The notes beneath the pieces are model-generated. The model was not told where the DNA came from and ran no database searches. It worked only from the letters and a program-made list of their open reading frames with translations. Below are positions 35,179-46,551 of a stretch of 64,000 nucleotides of DNA, in pieces. The translations under genes were made by a program, and so were the position numbers. How positions within the stretch are numbered: position 1 is the stretch's first letter; each line of letters begins with the position of its first letter. Where the stretch lies: contig JAZDSV010000002.1 of assembly GCA_036784855.1 (NCBI GenBank), positions 294,501 to 358,500 of the forward strand, in the 5' to 3' direction. Source of the DNA: Aphelidium insulamus. Its lineage: Eukaryota > Aphelidiomycota > Aphelidea > Aphelidiaceae.

Positions 35179-35774
35179 TGTATCACGGGCAATTCACGCG
35201 ATATGCAAAGAACAACGGTAAGCGCGATTGAAACGGCGCAGAGTGAGACGAGACACAGATGAGAGAGTGTGTGTGTGGTGTGTGACGCAGAGGCAGAGAG
35301 GCGTAGAGTAAGAGAGAAGGCACGACGAGAAAGAGCGACGACGACGACAACGACAACGACGAGAACAAAAGCGGCGCGAGCAAAACAACAATGTGCGCCA
35401 CGTGGCTTCGGCACGTCACAGTCAATCAGTCAGCTGACTGTTTTTTTTTGTTTCCTGTTCCAATGAGTTTTTTGTTGGCTGCCATTTTTTGTTTCCTGTT
35501 CCAATGAGTTTTTTGTTGGCTGCCTTCATTGTGTTCTAATTAATATCATAGGCTGCATTATTGTGCCTTTCGTTGCAATAATATATAAAATATATATGTA
35601 TTGGTTATAAGTACAGTTAAGCTTCAGGCATGCAGGGCTACTTATGGTGACGAAGCATATTCCTCACTTGCACTTTTAGTTTGGTGTGCTTGGTGGGACG
35701 AAGGTGGAAGTGCAGTCTGCTACAATGCAATGCACGGTCAAATAAAGTCCATAGATTATATCCATGTCTATGTA
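35179..35774. other. Intergenic region with tandem duplication
   Basis: No gene is seen. A purine-rich GACGAC/GAGA stretch (35270-35390) probably belongs to the Yippee gene promoter. A 41-bp tandem duplication lies at 35443-35524. The rest is AT-rich. Confidence 0.5.
35443..35524. repeat. 41-bp tandem duplication
   Basis: Two adjacent units (35443-35483 and 35484-35524), T-rich and ending GTTGGCTGCC, differ at one position. Confidence 0.9.
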
Positions 35775-37145
35775 TTACCGCCCGGCCAGGCGCGACGAGT
35801 AGCGAATGGCACTGCGAAGAGAGTCCACGGCGCACTGCACCTCACTGAGCGCATTCCACACGGATCCCTTGTCACGCAGATGTTTGACAGCTTCCCGCAG
35901 CTGCATGCGCGCCTCCTTGCCCGTGCGACGCATCTGTTGTGCCTGCACGGGCGATACTGCCTCGATGGCGGCACACGCAGCATTCATGTGCTGCTTGGCG
36001 GTGCGCAGCAGTTGACGCATCACGGCATTGATCTCGCTGTAGTCCAGCGGCGCGGTGCCGGCACTGTTCATCAGCTGCTCGAGGTAGCGCCACGCGTGCA
36101 GACCGCACAGCAGCGCCTCGGACTCGCCCTGCAGCTGTTCCAAGTCGCCGTCACCGTACTGTATACTCTGCGCGGAGTTGACTACCACAGGTTGGTAGTC
36201 TGGCGCTGTCACTGCCAGATCAGTGGCGCTTACCGATGCCAAGGCCTCTGCCACGTCCTCAATAACGGGACTCTGCGGCAGTGGTGACAGCGGTTCTGGC
36301 TGACGCGGTCCGAGCCAGCTGCTCCTGTCCACCACCCACTGCGACGATCGCCGCTTGCGCTGCTGTTTAGCTGGTACGGGCGGTGCAAGTTGTGACTCTG
36401 GAATGGCAGGCAGCTCCTTGTCCGATGTCATGCGCTGGTGTGGACGACATGTCTTGGGCAGCGACATGGGGCGATAAGCTATCGCGGTATTGGCGGGACG
36501 GGACATCGCGGCTGGGTGAGCCCTTGCCTCTGGGACAGCCCTTGCCACTGGGAGAGGTATTGCGGCTGGGTTCACGCTGCAAGCCTGCGCGTACCACCGC
36601 GCATTAAGCATCTGCTGCAGCACGTCCGACCAGCGGCACTGCCCGCCAGTCACACCGAGCGCCGCGTGAGACGGCCGCCGACACTCCACCACCAGCATCT
36701 CCTCCATGCAGTCTGTGGTGGCGCCATACGCGTTCCGGTATCGCACGCGCACAAAGTCATGTGCGTGCCGGCGACCGCTGCCCAGTGCGGTCCAGTGGCG
36801 TCGCAGCCACTTGCACCCAAAGGCGGCGCGGCGCATCACACCAGCAGCCGTAGCATCGCCATAATCGTCGCGCAGTGGGTACCAGTCGGTGGCGGTGGCG
36901 GTACGTGTCACCGTGTCAATGTCTGGCAGGTGCACAGCACACACGGTGTTGCTGTCACGGGAACTGCCGCGGTGCAAGGACAGCAGCTCCTCGGCATAGT
37001 CCCAGCGCATGAAGCGCCGCTTCCAGTGCCCACCTGCAGCCGGGTTCATCGCACGCACATACACCCAGCCCTCATAGCTTGCGGGGAGCAGTGTGGCCGT
37101 GTAGTACTGGCCCCTATTGCTTACAATGGTATTCGTGGTGGTCAT
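35775..37145 (-). CDS. PH-domain protein with proline-rich middle
   Basis: Single exon. From MTTTNTIVSN at 37145 the protein has 456 aa. An N-terminal pleckstrin-homology-like fold is suggested by YEGWVYVRAM, HWKRRFMRWDYAEELLSL and a strand VCAVHLPDIDTV, with the closing helix Trp region FGCKWLRRHW. The middle is Pro-rich with SH3-ligand-like stretches (KELPAIPESQLAPPVPAK). The last ~130 residues are helical (EQLMNSAG ... LREAVKHLRDKG). It may be a membrane-recruited adaptor. The frame continues upstream to 37277 through a hydrophobic stretch; that start is less likely for a PH protein. PH identity is by pattern only. Confidence 0.65.
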   Translation of the reverse strand: MTTTNTIVSNRGQYYTATLLPASYEGWVYVRAMNPAAGGHWKRRFMRWDYAEELLSLHRGSSRDSNTVCAVHLPDIDTVTRTATATDWYPLRDDYGDATAAGVMRRAAFGCKWLRRHWTALGSGRRHAHDFVRVRYRNAYGATTDCMEEMLVVECRRPSHAALGVTGGQCRWSDVLQQMLNARWYAQACSVNPAAIPLPVARAVPEARAHPAAMSRPANTAIAYRPMSLPKTCRPHQRMTSDKELPAIPESQLAPPVPAKQQRKRRSSQWVVDRSSWLGPRQPEPLSPLPQSPVIEDVAEALASVSATDLAVTAPDYQPVVVNSAQSIQYGDGDLEQLQGESEALLCGLHAWRYLEQLMNSAGTAPLDYSEINAVMRQLLRTAKQHMNAACAAIEAVSPVQAQQMRRTGKEARMQLREAVKHLRDKGSVWNALSEVQCAVDSLRSAIRYSSRLAGR

Positions 37146-37441
37146 GCAAAGGAATGTGAGAAGAGAACAGAGAGCAAGTAGCGCTGAAGAGAGCTGGCAC
37201 ATAATGGCGGCAACAGGCGGCCGCACGGGATTCGCCGGCTGATTCGGAGGCAACAAGGTTTGTGCATCTGTGCGCATGGTGGAGATGTGTGTTGAATATA
37301 TGCATCGGGTGTATTATGTGTGCGTGTGCGTGCGAGAGTATGTGCGGAGAGGTGAGTGTTGTGGTGGTGCGTGCGTGCGAGAATGCAGGTGAATAAACGG
37401 GGAGAATACCCAAGGCGACAATAATGAGGGCGTACAACGCT

Positions 37442-37820
37442 TTACGGCAGGTCCAAGAGCGAGCGTTTGGGCGGCGGACCGGCCGCTTTCCAGTTGGGCT
37501 GCATGGCGTACTTGCCGTCCGGAGACGAGGTCACATTGGCAGAGACCCACTTGTTCTTGGAGGGCGGCGGCGGGTTGGCAATCTGTATGTGTGTATGTAT
37601 GTAGATACATATGAAATTGTATGACACTGACCAGTTCAAAGTGCTTGCGCAGCTGTTGCGGAGTCATTTGCGACGGGTCGGCGCTCATGGCGAGGTAAGC
37701 AAGTCCTTGGGCAGAGCAGAGCAAGATTTGTGGCACACCAAGAGGCACTACGGCCGATGGACGCCCCAATATCGCGGCCCCTGGCAACGCCACAAATGCG
37801 GGTCGCAGAATAGGCCACAT
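37442..37820 (-). CDS. Small hypothetical protein with possible N-terminal membrane segment
   Basis: Two exons read 37820-37632 and 37582-37442 (109 aa). The N-terminal half (MWPILRPAFVALPGAAILG ... LLCSAQGLAYLA) is hydrophobic and could span a membrane. The C-terminal half is Pro/Lys-rich (IANPPPPSKNKWVSANVTS) and ends KRSLLDLP. It may be a small organelle protein, but no family is recognised. A shorter start at MSADPSQMTP would remove the hydrophobic part. The frame is also open upstream to an in-frame Met at 37910. Confidence 0.5.
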
Positions 37821-37967
37821 TTCTGCGCGCCCCCCAGCCAAACAAGCTTGAAGATGGTTGTCATGCTTGTCGCTGTCCAGCCGGTTGCACGCTAATATAC
37901 ATTCATCCATTCGTACATATACATACATCTATATCTTCACCTGTCTCTGGTGATATTGGGTGTCGAT

Positions 37968-40356
37968 ATGCCGCGTGAAGGAATGGCCAGGATTTCGCTC
38001 GGCAGCGACGATGACAGTCGGCCGTAAGTGGCACGTGTGGTCAGTGCCGGTGCACAGTCACGCTAACTATCTCGCGTGCAGAGCGGCTGGACGTGGTGCG
38101 ACGCGCAACTTCAACATCCGGGTGCAGCCAACGGGTTTCGCGTCTGCGCACGTCGCCTCGGTGTCATCAGTGCTGTCACAACAGGCCGCGCCGTCGTCGA
38201 CTGTCGCAGAATCATCGGCAAGCAGCAGCAAGAGCAACGCGGCCGCAACTGCCACCAATGACAGTCTGCGCGTCCGGGTCAACATTGAATCGTCGGCGCT
38301 CAGCCCAAAGCACATGGCGCGCATTCTGACCAAGGCGGATGATGAGCCGGGCTCTCCGTCCTCTACTGCAAAGCATGCTACCCTCGTTGAAGCCGCGTCT
38401 ACTACACCCATCACCGGGGAGAGTCCACCTGGCACCGCCGCTGCTGCTGCTACTTCAACAGCGGCTACCATTGCGTCCACCATACTCGGCTTTTCAGCGG
38501 GCGGTAGCCGGCGCGTCAAACGGAAAAGTTTGCGCTCCACTCCGACCGCCACGCTGAGTCAGCAGATACGGTCCGGCACAGCTGCCAACTTTAGTGCGAT
38601 GGCGTCGAATTCACGGTCAGAGCTGCAACACGCCGCCTACTACTCGCACATGGTGGAATTTATTCCCGGTTTGTGTGCATTTTTTGTGCTTGCATGGCGT
38701 GGATGATAACACACGTGACAGGCACGCTGTACCTGGATTGTCCCAGAGTTGCCGCGCCGGCAGTTCCCCCAGACGCGCATGTGTTTCATCTGGACGCGGA
38801 ATTCAAGTATATTCCCTTTTACCTTGGTAGGTATACATATATATATGTACTACATGCACACATCACGCACTAATATTTCATCAGATGTGGGACCGCTGAG
38901 CGTGGTGCACGTATTCCGATTCGCGCAACTGATCGAGAAGAAGCTCGGAGACCCGGCCCTGTTTGGCAAGACACTGGTGGCCACCTGCGCGGCAACCGCG
39001 GAAAAGTGCTCGAATGCCGCCACACTGCTGTGCTGCTACATGGTTCTGTTCCACGGCAAGCGGCCCGAGGACGTGCTGGCACCGCTGCGCGACAAGGCCG
39101 ACAGTCTCACGCTGGGCACGTACCGCGACGCCGGCTACGGACCGGCCACCTACTGGATCACGGTGGAGGACTGCGTGCACGCGCTGCACAAGGGCATGCA
39201 GTTTGGCTTCTTCAGAGCGGCCGACTTTGACGCGGAACAGTACGACTTCTACGAGAAGGTGGAGAACGGCGACTTCAACTGGGTGCTGCCGCGGTTCTTT
39301 CTGGCACTGGCCACACCGCACGACACGCCACCCGAACACATTGCACGCTACCACCAGGAGGTGAAGGCGGGACGCATTGTGCCGCCGTACAAGTCGGACC
39401 GCTTCAAACCAATGTGCGAGATCGCGCCGCTCATGCAGTACTTGAAGTCGGACGCCATGAACGTCAAGGCGGTGGTCAGGCTGAACAACAAGGTGTACGA
39501 CCGGCAGCACGTGCTGGACGCCGGCCTGGACCACTACGAGCTGTACTTTCCCGACGGCAGCGTGCCGCCCTTTGACACGATCGTGCACAAGTTCGTGGCC
39601 ATAGCGGACCACTACCTGCCAGTGCACCTGCTGCTCCCGGAACACTTTCCCGCGCCGGGGCCTGATGACACGTCCAAAGGTGGGCTGGCCGTGCACTGCA
39701 AGGCGGGCCTCGGTCGCACCGGCACCCTCATCTCCTGCTGGATTATGAAGACGTTTGGGTGGTCGGCGCGCGAGGTGATCAGCTGGTGCCGGCTGATGCG
39801 ACCGGGATCCGTGGTCGGGCCACAGCAGAACTGGCTGGCCAGCATGGAGTCGCGGCTGTGGGAGTGGGGCGAGGAGGGGCGCCGGCAGCGTGACTCGCGC
39901 GTCCTTGTCGGCCACCCGGTGCTGACCACCAGTTCGGGTATGTTTGGGTGTCTGTGTGTTGATGACGGAGTGCGTGCCACTGACACGCCGCTGACAGTGT
40001 ATCTGGGCGGCCTGACCAGCAACGACGGCACCGAGACACTGGCCAGCCACACCATGGGCATGTCGGTGCCCGTGCAGCCCAACAAGATTGACCGGTCCAC
40101 TCGCACTGCGGCCGCGGCCGACAGCGACAAGGGGCAGGGGCAGCAGCAGCAGCAGAAGGATATGCGGCAGTTTGCCACACTGGACAGTGCCACCACTGCG
40201 GCGTCATCGAGTGGCGGCGGCGGTGCTTTGAGCCTCCTAGCGGCCGCAGTCGGCGTCCACGCCGGCGACACCAAGCAGCAGGCGGCCAGCGGCAAGCGGC
40301 GCATCTCTGTCACCTCGGTCAAGTCGCACCAATCCTCACTACACCACCAGACATAG
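37968..40356 (+). CDS. CDC14: CDC14-family dual-specificity phosphatase
   Basis: Five exons: 37968-38023, 38082-38668, 38722-38826, 38885-39937, 39998-40356 (719 aa). A ~200-residue Ser/Ala-rich N-terminal extension precedes the CDC14 core. Domain A has GTLYLDCP and FHLDAEFKYIPFYLDVGPL; domain B has VENGDFNWVLPRF, YFPDGSVPP (general acid) and the catalytic loop HCKAGLGRTGTL. LMRPGSVVGPQQNW is the family signature after it. CDC14 removes CDK phosphates at Ser-Pro sites and acts in mitotic exit and, in some lineages, cilia. The last intron (39938-39997) is 60 nt and stop-free, so retention would add 20 residues. The tail is Gln/Gly-rich and basic. Confidence 0.93.
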
Positions 40357-40789
40357 CCAGCCAGCCAGCTGCGGGGTAGCACACGCACACCCGCTCTGTT
40401 CGCGGCAAGTGCCTCGGCGCGGCTTGCCAGCAGCTGTTTGCATAGAGACGTGTTCATCCAGACGTGTGTGTGTGTTGTGTTTCCCGCCCGGCACCCCGAC
40501 GTGCTACTGCTTGTGCCTGTGCGCCGCCTGAGCCTCACACAGATGCGCCAACTGTCCCTGCTACCAGCCGGCTGCCAGCCCTGGTTCAGCCACGTGGTCT
40601 GTTCACACCGTGAAGGCGGCATTGGCGGCGGCACCCTGCGCTTTGCCTACTGCTCCACACTGGCCACCTATGTATTCCGAGTGGCGCCTGTCTCGGCAGG
40701 TCAGCACCACCAGCAGCAGCGCTTCAGCATCGGCCTAGAGCGCATTCTGGCCGAGTTTGAGGCCAACACCACCTGCATCGTATGGTTCG

Positions 40790-40851
40790 TCTGTCTATCT
40801 GTCTGTCTGCCTGCCTGTCTGTCTCTCTGTCACCCTGTCGACCATGCTTAC

Positions 40852-40882
<31 letters not shown>
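40790..40882 (+). repeat. TCTG tetranucleotide repeat in WDR17 intron 1
   Basis: Two runs of TCTG/CTGC-like units enlarge the intron (40785-40933) to 149 nt, about three times the local norm. Confidence 0.85.
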
Positions 40883-40885
<3 letters not shown>

Positions 40886-43483
40886 ATGCCGGAACACTCC
40901 CTAGCACATACAATTCCACACTAATGTGCATAGGCACCCGGAGAGCGCGCACCGGCTTCTGATCAGCACGGCCCTGGGCACAGTGTACTGGCTGGACACT
41001 TCCAGCAAGCCGTCGCGTGTGCTGTGCACGGTCAATACGGGCAAACAGGTGCAATGGATGGCGCTGTGTCCCGGACAGGCAGACCTGCTTGCCGTGCACC
41101 TGCAGACCGGGACGCTGCACTTGCTCCATCTGGCCAGGAAGTCAACTGAAGGTTCCACGTCAGGCAAAGCGTCCACGGCGTCCACGGCTACCACTCCCAT
41201 GACGTGTGTGCAGCATGACGCCGAGATCACTTGTGTGGCATGGAGTGTCAAGTCGGTACGCGCCCAGTGTTCGTGCCGGCTTTGGCTAACCAACACATAT
41301 ATTGTACTTACATACGCTACATGCAGGCCGGAATGCTTCTGTTTGGTGACGCGACAGGAAATCTGTACCGCTGCACCGTGCAGCCACAACAACCGGCCAC
41401 AACCTCCAAGATCAAGTTTGTCAAGAAAAAGTTGGCACTGCAGACGGACTCGCTTCCAGATGGCCAGGCACAGACGCTATCATCTGCTGCGCTGCTGCAC
41501 ATCAAGTTCGACCCAAATAGCGACACGTACGCGCTGCTAGCATACCGTGACGGTGAGTGCCAGTATGTCTTCTGTATCACCAGTGGCCTCACCGCGCGCG
41601 ACTTAGGCACTGTCCTGTCGTGTGACGTGCACAGCGGCCAGATAATTTCTGTATTCCGCGTTGGAGTCGATCAACATGCGGGCATTCAGTGGTTGCGCCA
41701 TGTGCCTGGTATCTTCTCTGTTATATTTTTCTGCTTTATGTATCCAAAACATTACTCAGGTGGGTTTGTTACTGCCGACTCTCGTTCGGGTATTGTTCGT
41801 GTGTGGAGCGTGTCGTCTGCGTAAGATTTGTTCTCATCGTGTGCACAATTGTAACTCCTCATATACAGTGCACCTGTGCGCGTACTCAAACTTTTGCCGG
41901 CATCCATACATGTCATTTGCCCGTTGATGCCAGAGACAGCGGACAGTCACCCTCCGTCAGACAATGATCATTTGTTTGCTATGGCGTTCTCGGACGGGTC
42001 GTTCGGAGTGTACAACATGTTCACCTGGTCGTGGGAGTACTTTCGGCATGGCGGACACACTGAAACTATATTTGGCTGTGAACTGATGCAGCCATGGAAC
42101 ACAAAGTCGGAAAATATAGACGATACAGCTGTTCAGCCGCTGCTACTGGCGACTGCTAGCTTCGACGGTACAGTCAAGATTTGGGATATTGCCCGGTCTA
42201 CCGCAGAGATAATGCCCGCGGACTTGCCAGCCGCCTCAAAAGAATTGAACAGTGATGTAACTGGAAGTGGGACGTCTCCGTTTGGATACTTTGCGTCATC
42301 ATATCGCAGTGCCCTTAACGGGTTGACGGTGCCGCGGATGATTGGAGATTTCGCGCCCATATCTACCGGCGCTGGCTTCTATGATCCGGCGGTGGACTCT
42401 TCGCCGGCGGTGGATCTCACTCTGCTAGATTCATATCCCCAGCTTGGTGCGGGCAAGAAAAGTAGTGATACGCATGGCATGCAGACAAAATATGGCACGT
42501 GGTATAGTGTCTGCTGGTCATCAGACGGGACATACAGGTAATAAAAATCCTGTGATGATTAGTTTCCCGTACTAACCTTAATGTTAGAGTTGCGTCCGGC
42601 TCGAGCCGCGGTGATCTTATCGTGTATGATACGAGGAGAACAAGGATAGCTGCGCATTTTGCCAATATGCACAATGGCCCCATATATAAGGTCGCATGGA
42701 ATCCTACCGCGGAGTCTTCAGATTGTAGATACGGCAATCACATACTCTCATGCTCGAGCGACGGATGGTGTCTGATAACAAGGCCGGATTCGGGTGCCGT
42801 TGCACGCAGAATTTATGTTAAATGCGAAGCTTTTGGTTGCAGTTGGTCTCCACTTGATGGGTTAGGTAGCGGCTGTTTTTTGGTATTTAACCTCCTTTCA
42901 GGGACTTGATTGCAATCGGATGCATGGACGGCAGAGTATTAGTATACGACTTGGCTGCGATCAAGGATACACCAAAACATATCTTTACTGGCCACAATGA
43001 GAGGGCTTTCTCAACAGCTTGGTCCCCTTTAGTTCGGAGTTTGGTTGTATCTGCTTCCGATGACTGCGATCTCCGCGTCTGGAGTCTGGCTACCGTAAGC
43101 TGTTTTCCCGGGCGCCATTTCATCATCATCTGACCTCATTTTAGAATTCTTGCATTGCACTACTAAAAGGTCATCACAAGAAAGTCCGTGCTCTGGCATG
43201 GCATACTGAACTTCCTCATTTGCTTGTCAGTGGCGGCTGGGACGCAGATATCCGAGTGTGGGATGTGTCAGCACAGGTCTGCTTGACCATCATTGAGGGG
43301 CATGCGGCGGATGTATACGGGCTGTCGACGGTGGCGTCTCATCCTATGCTCCTTGTGTCAACGTCTCGCGATAATACTCTAAGAGTTTGGACAATGGAGG
43401 GCCTCGTCTGCGATTTAAAGCTTAAGGTCATCCAATGCATGGTCGAGGGCCAGTTTTCGGGGGCCGCGCGACATTTGATCTAC

Positions 43484-43498
43484 GATGGTGATCGGGAT
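43484..43498. repeat. Target-site duplication, left copy
   Basis: GATGGTGATCGGGAT, identical to the right copy. It encodes DGDRD in the WDR17 frame. Confidence 0.9.
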
Positions 43499-44412
43499 TG
43501 ATTGATTGATTTATTCATTAAACGTATCTAACCGGTCGGTCATGACGTTGCACCGTTGGTTGCCCGAGTGCGTGTTGACATATACAAAATATACTTCAGT
43601 TCACAGTGATGGACTCCTGCGTGAGTAAAGCGGTGTGGTCAGCCATCGCACTGCGTGAAAAGTGTTGCAAGTACCGCTGCAGCTGTGGATGTTGTAGTAT
43701 CAGACGCAGCTCGGCGTGAATATGCCGAGTTGAGACAGGTTGTCACGGAGTTGAGCACGTTCCGCCTGTCGCGAGCAGACAATGTCGGACGCGGCGGTGT
43801 GCAATGTCATCACGGGATACCACAGTATCGACAGTCGGCAACAGCCTGTGAGTCGAGTCGTTTTAGCACAGAAAATGTTGGGTAGTAGCCGGAACGGAGC
43901 TGAGTAGAGACACTCGATCTGTCTCGCCCATGCGCGGCCAGCATGCAGACGCTGTAAGAGAGCCGAGGCCGAGAGAATGTCATCATAGTACAGCAGCATG
44001 ACTCGTTCAGCTTTTCCTCTGTCTCCCACTTGGCTTGATGTTGCCGCCAAGCATGGCGTTGCTACTACGGCTTGGCATCATTCAGTCGGATGCCTTCATG
44101 CAGATCAAAAAGCGGCACTGCGTGGTCAGTGGCTGCTACCCGGACGGCGGCATAGGTCGGCATTTGCTGAGTAGCATGGTGCGGCATATGAGGAAGCCAG
44201 TGGACCGTGACTTCCTGTGTCAGTGTGCACAACAGCTGATTCAACTGGTGTGCCAGTGGTGACTTGCTGACTGCCAGTTGGCAAAGACTTTGCACTGTAG
44301 CTCGATCCTGACACCACATAACAACCGGTCGATGACACTTTTCTGCTGCAGCGCGGCGCACAGCTGCCACGAGTGCTGCTAATTCTGCCTGATGTTGCTG
44401 GTAGAATATTGG
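43499..44412 (-). mobile_element. 5'-truncated non-LTR retrotransposon (LINE) with RNase H remnant
   Basis: The element lies antisense to WDR17. Read on the minus strand it begins inside an RNase H domain (QAELAALVAAVRRAA, VVMWCQDRATVQSL, VTVHWLPHM), then DLHEGIRLND. It later has a degraded Cys/His cluster (ADCRYCGIP...H), as at the 3' end of many LINE ORF2 proteins. Its 3' end is a short AATC/ATCA tail (AATAAATCAATCAATCA). It is flanked by a perfect 15-bp target duplication. An RNase H domain suggests the I or Tad group, but that is inference. The frames contain stops, so the copy is dead. Confidence 0.85.
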
Positions 44413-44427
44413 GATGGTGATCGGGAT
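44413..44427. repeat. Target-site duplication, right copy
   Basis: GATGGTGATCGGGAT, identical to the left copy at 43484-43498. The WDR17 frame continues immediately after it. Confidence 0.9.
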
Positions 44428-45659
44428 GACGAGCGGCAAATGCTTGATTGCCGAAAGCTTTGCGGCATTGTTGGGCGCGCTGCCGCATCGACCCTACGCA
44501 GTAACAATCGTACGGATGCCGAAAAGTGGTATACATTGATGCGAATGTTTAGTGATGTAGGATGATATAATCTATTTGATACTTAGCTGTTAGTTAAATG
44601 ATAGAATCTCAATGGCATACAAGAGCTGTGGCAGTCCGTTTTGTCTGCAAAAAACCAACACTATATACCGAAATCACATGATTTGTCGATTTGGCCGCGA
44701 CGTAATGTTTTATACTTGGCGGAGGTCTGTAGTATTTTCGCTGGGCAGTTTGGTTTTGCTGACAATTTTTATAGCTCAAGGCACAGTCGCTTAAGCCGGC
44801 ATCATTGGTAGAGCGACTTCAATCAAGAGCAGTTGTCATTCCACAACGAAGGTCAAGTGATGGCACTGACTCGAACACCGATCATCTCCCGCCATCCATC
44901 AAAAGCGATATCGCAAGATTGTACGAGCATGCTTTGTTGCACCTTAAACTGGGACACGCAAAAAAATATTGTGAAACCATTATAATTCTCGGCGAGTGGC
45001 AGCATGCACTGGCGGTCGCGCCCGTGGTTGGCTTGGATTACTGGACGTCACTCGTAAAACGTTACGCAAATTGCTTTAATGACATGAAAGATACTTGGTA
45101 CACGGGCGTCATTCGGAACGACTTTCTGCCATTCCTTGTAGCGAGTAATGATTTAAACAGTGCGGTGCAACATCTATTACGGCAAGGTGATATCAATTCG
45201 GCGTATATAGTTGCAGCTTGGTCGGATGACGAAAATTCTGAGAATAAGAGTGACACGTATGTACCTTCAAAAGGCAAATTAGTCGGCACTGTAGTCGAAT
45301 ATGCAACCAAATGTCTGGACACGACTCACTTGTTGGCCGAATCTGCAGTCAGTATTTACCTGGATCGACAAATTGCCACATGGCATCTTGTGGACAACAA
45401 TTTTGACCGAGCTATTCAGCACTTGACCTCTCGGCGGCAGTGGGACCAAGCTTTGGCATTGAGCAGTTTGTTTCGCGACGCCGGCATATCCAGCTCTGAT
45501 TTGCTGGCATTATTGGCGAGCCAAAAAATTAACTAGTACAATATTGCAAGCACAAATGCACGAATAGATGGTAAGCTTATCATAATAATTACAAGTATTT
45601 AAAAAATTCTGTCACAAACGAAGCGCAGAACCCACTACTTGATGCAGTTAGGTTGAAAT

Positions 45660-46440
45660 AAGTATAGTTGTTATTTATAGGAAAGATGGCAGTATTACCA
45701 AGTCTGATAGCACGTACGTAGGTCGATCATTCATCCCGAGTTCAACCAAGACATTGTAAGCCTTGATATCGCGATGTGCAATCAACTTTGAATGCATAAA
45801 GTTGAGACCGCTGCAAATTTCAAGTAAGCACTGCATTCGTTTGGCTTTCGAAGAGATCTGCCCAGCCCTCATATAAGAGCTAAGGGATCCCGCTTCGTCA
45901 TATTTGACTATAACTGCAGGCGGCTCGGCAGACCAGCGCAGAATCCGTGCAATTTTCGGTGCCCGGACAGAAAATGCATCACTGTGACCTCTTGGTGAAA
46001 ATCTTGAATTTTTTTAGCACACAGCTCCAATGTTGACTACAATGATACCATCTCTGTTCTTCCGAAGCTCGGAATAAACCCAACCACCACCACTGGTGGT
46101 GGAGGTCATTTTTGGTGGTCCACCACTATTAGAATAGTCTGGAGATAATCAGACTACCTAAAGTGTCGTCACAAGAGTACCTGCATTATATCCGCCAATC
46201 ATTAACAAAGACGACTTGATGAGATATTCTAGCTCGGGGAATATACTGGACCCGAATCTGTGCTTCCTTCCAAATCTTTTAGGTATGCTCAGCGACCGGA
46301 ATTCACGTCGTACACCCACAATTCATTGTACGTATCTACGTGTCAGACATTAATATCGTCATATGGGGTTGCCCAGACCGACCGTAAGTGTTTAAGCCAC
46401 CAAAAGGTAGATTCAACGCTTTAGCGTCACACAAGTGCGC
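45660..46440 (-). pseudogene. Decayed Kelch-kinase pseudogene
   Basis: Minus-strand fragments match the three intact Kelch kinases downstream but with stops and frameshifts. In order: ALNLPFGGLNTYG and NELWVYDVNSGR followed by TGA where the family has Trp; QEVTVMHFLSGHRK; then AHRDIKAYNVLVELG and YVLSDL, with DFG lost. The Kelch part and the juxtamembrane region are mostly missing. A GGT-rich insertion lies near 46080-46135. The stretch from 46441 to 46551 shows nothing recognisable. Confidence 0.8.
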
Positions 46441-46551
46441 TAGACACATCCATCACAAACTGGCAATGTAAACAATTTTCATGACTGCAACCGATATATA
46501 CTGGACACACCAAATTAAACGGAAGACGGAGCGTTGAAGACCAATTTATTG

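Larger units (their letters stand above)
40543..45536 (+). pseudogene. WDR17: WDR17-like WD40 protein, frame interrupted by a LINE insertion
   Basis: Exons: 40543-40784, 40934-41255, 41327-41708, 41760-41820, 41869-42537, 42588-42860, 42902-43094, 43145-43498 plus 44428-44556, 44605-44724, 44775-45536. Excluding the insert, these join to 1168 aa. The start MRQLSLLPAGCQPW and FAYCSTLATYVF match WDR17. WD40 blades follow (LLATASFDGTVKIWDIA; LLVSGGWDADIRVWDV), then the helical C-terminal part (KLGHAKKYCETIIILGEWQH). The eighth exon is cut after DGDRD by an antisense LINE, which gives an immediate TGA. The frame resumes exactly after the duplicated target (DGDRDDERQML). The allele as sequenced keeps the propellers but loses about 390 residues. 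WDR17 function is poorly known; the rest of the frame shows no decay. Confidence 0.85.

Noticed and set aside
38881..40050. 389-codon minus-strand open frame opposite CDC14
   Set aside because: It is the antisense shadow of a strongly conserved phosphatase exon in GC-rich codons; the composition is Arg/His/Val-rich with no family signal.
39612..40634. 340-codon minus-strand open frame
   Set aside because: It overlaps the CDC14 catalytic loop and tail in antisense; low-complexity Ser/Cys/Pro runs only.
40790..40882. CRISPR-like or regulatory repeat
   Set aside because: It is a simple TCTG microsatellite inside an intron; no spacers.
44612..44794. Separate small membrane protein (60 codons)
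   Set aside because: In another frame the same DNA encodes a WDR17 exon (ELWQSVLSAKNQHYIPKS) that joins its neighbours in frame.
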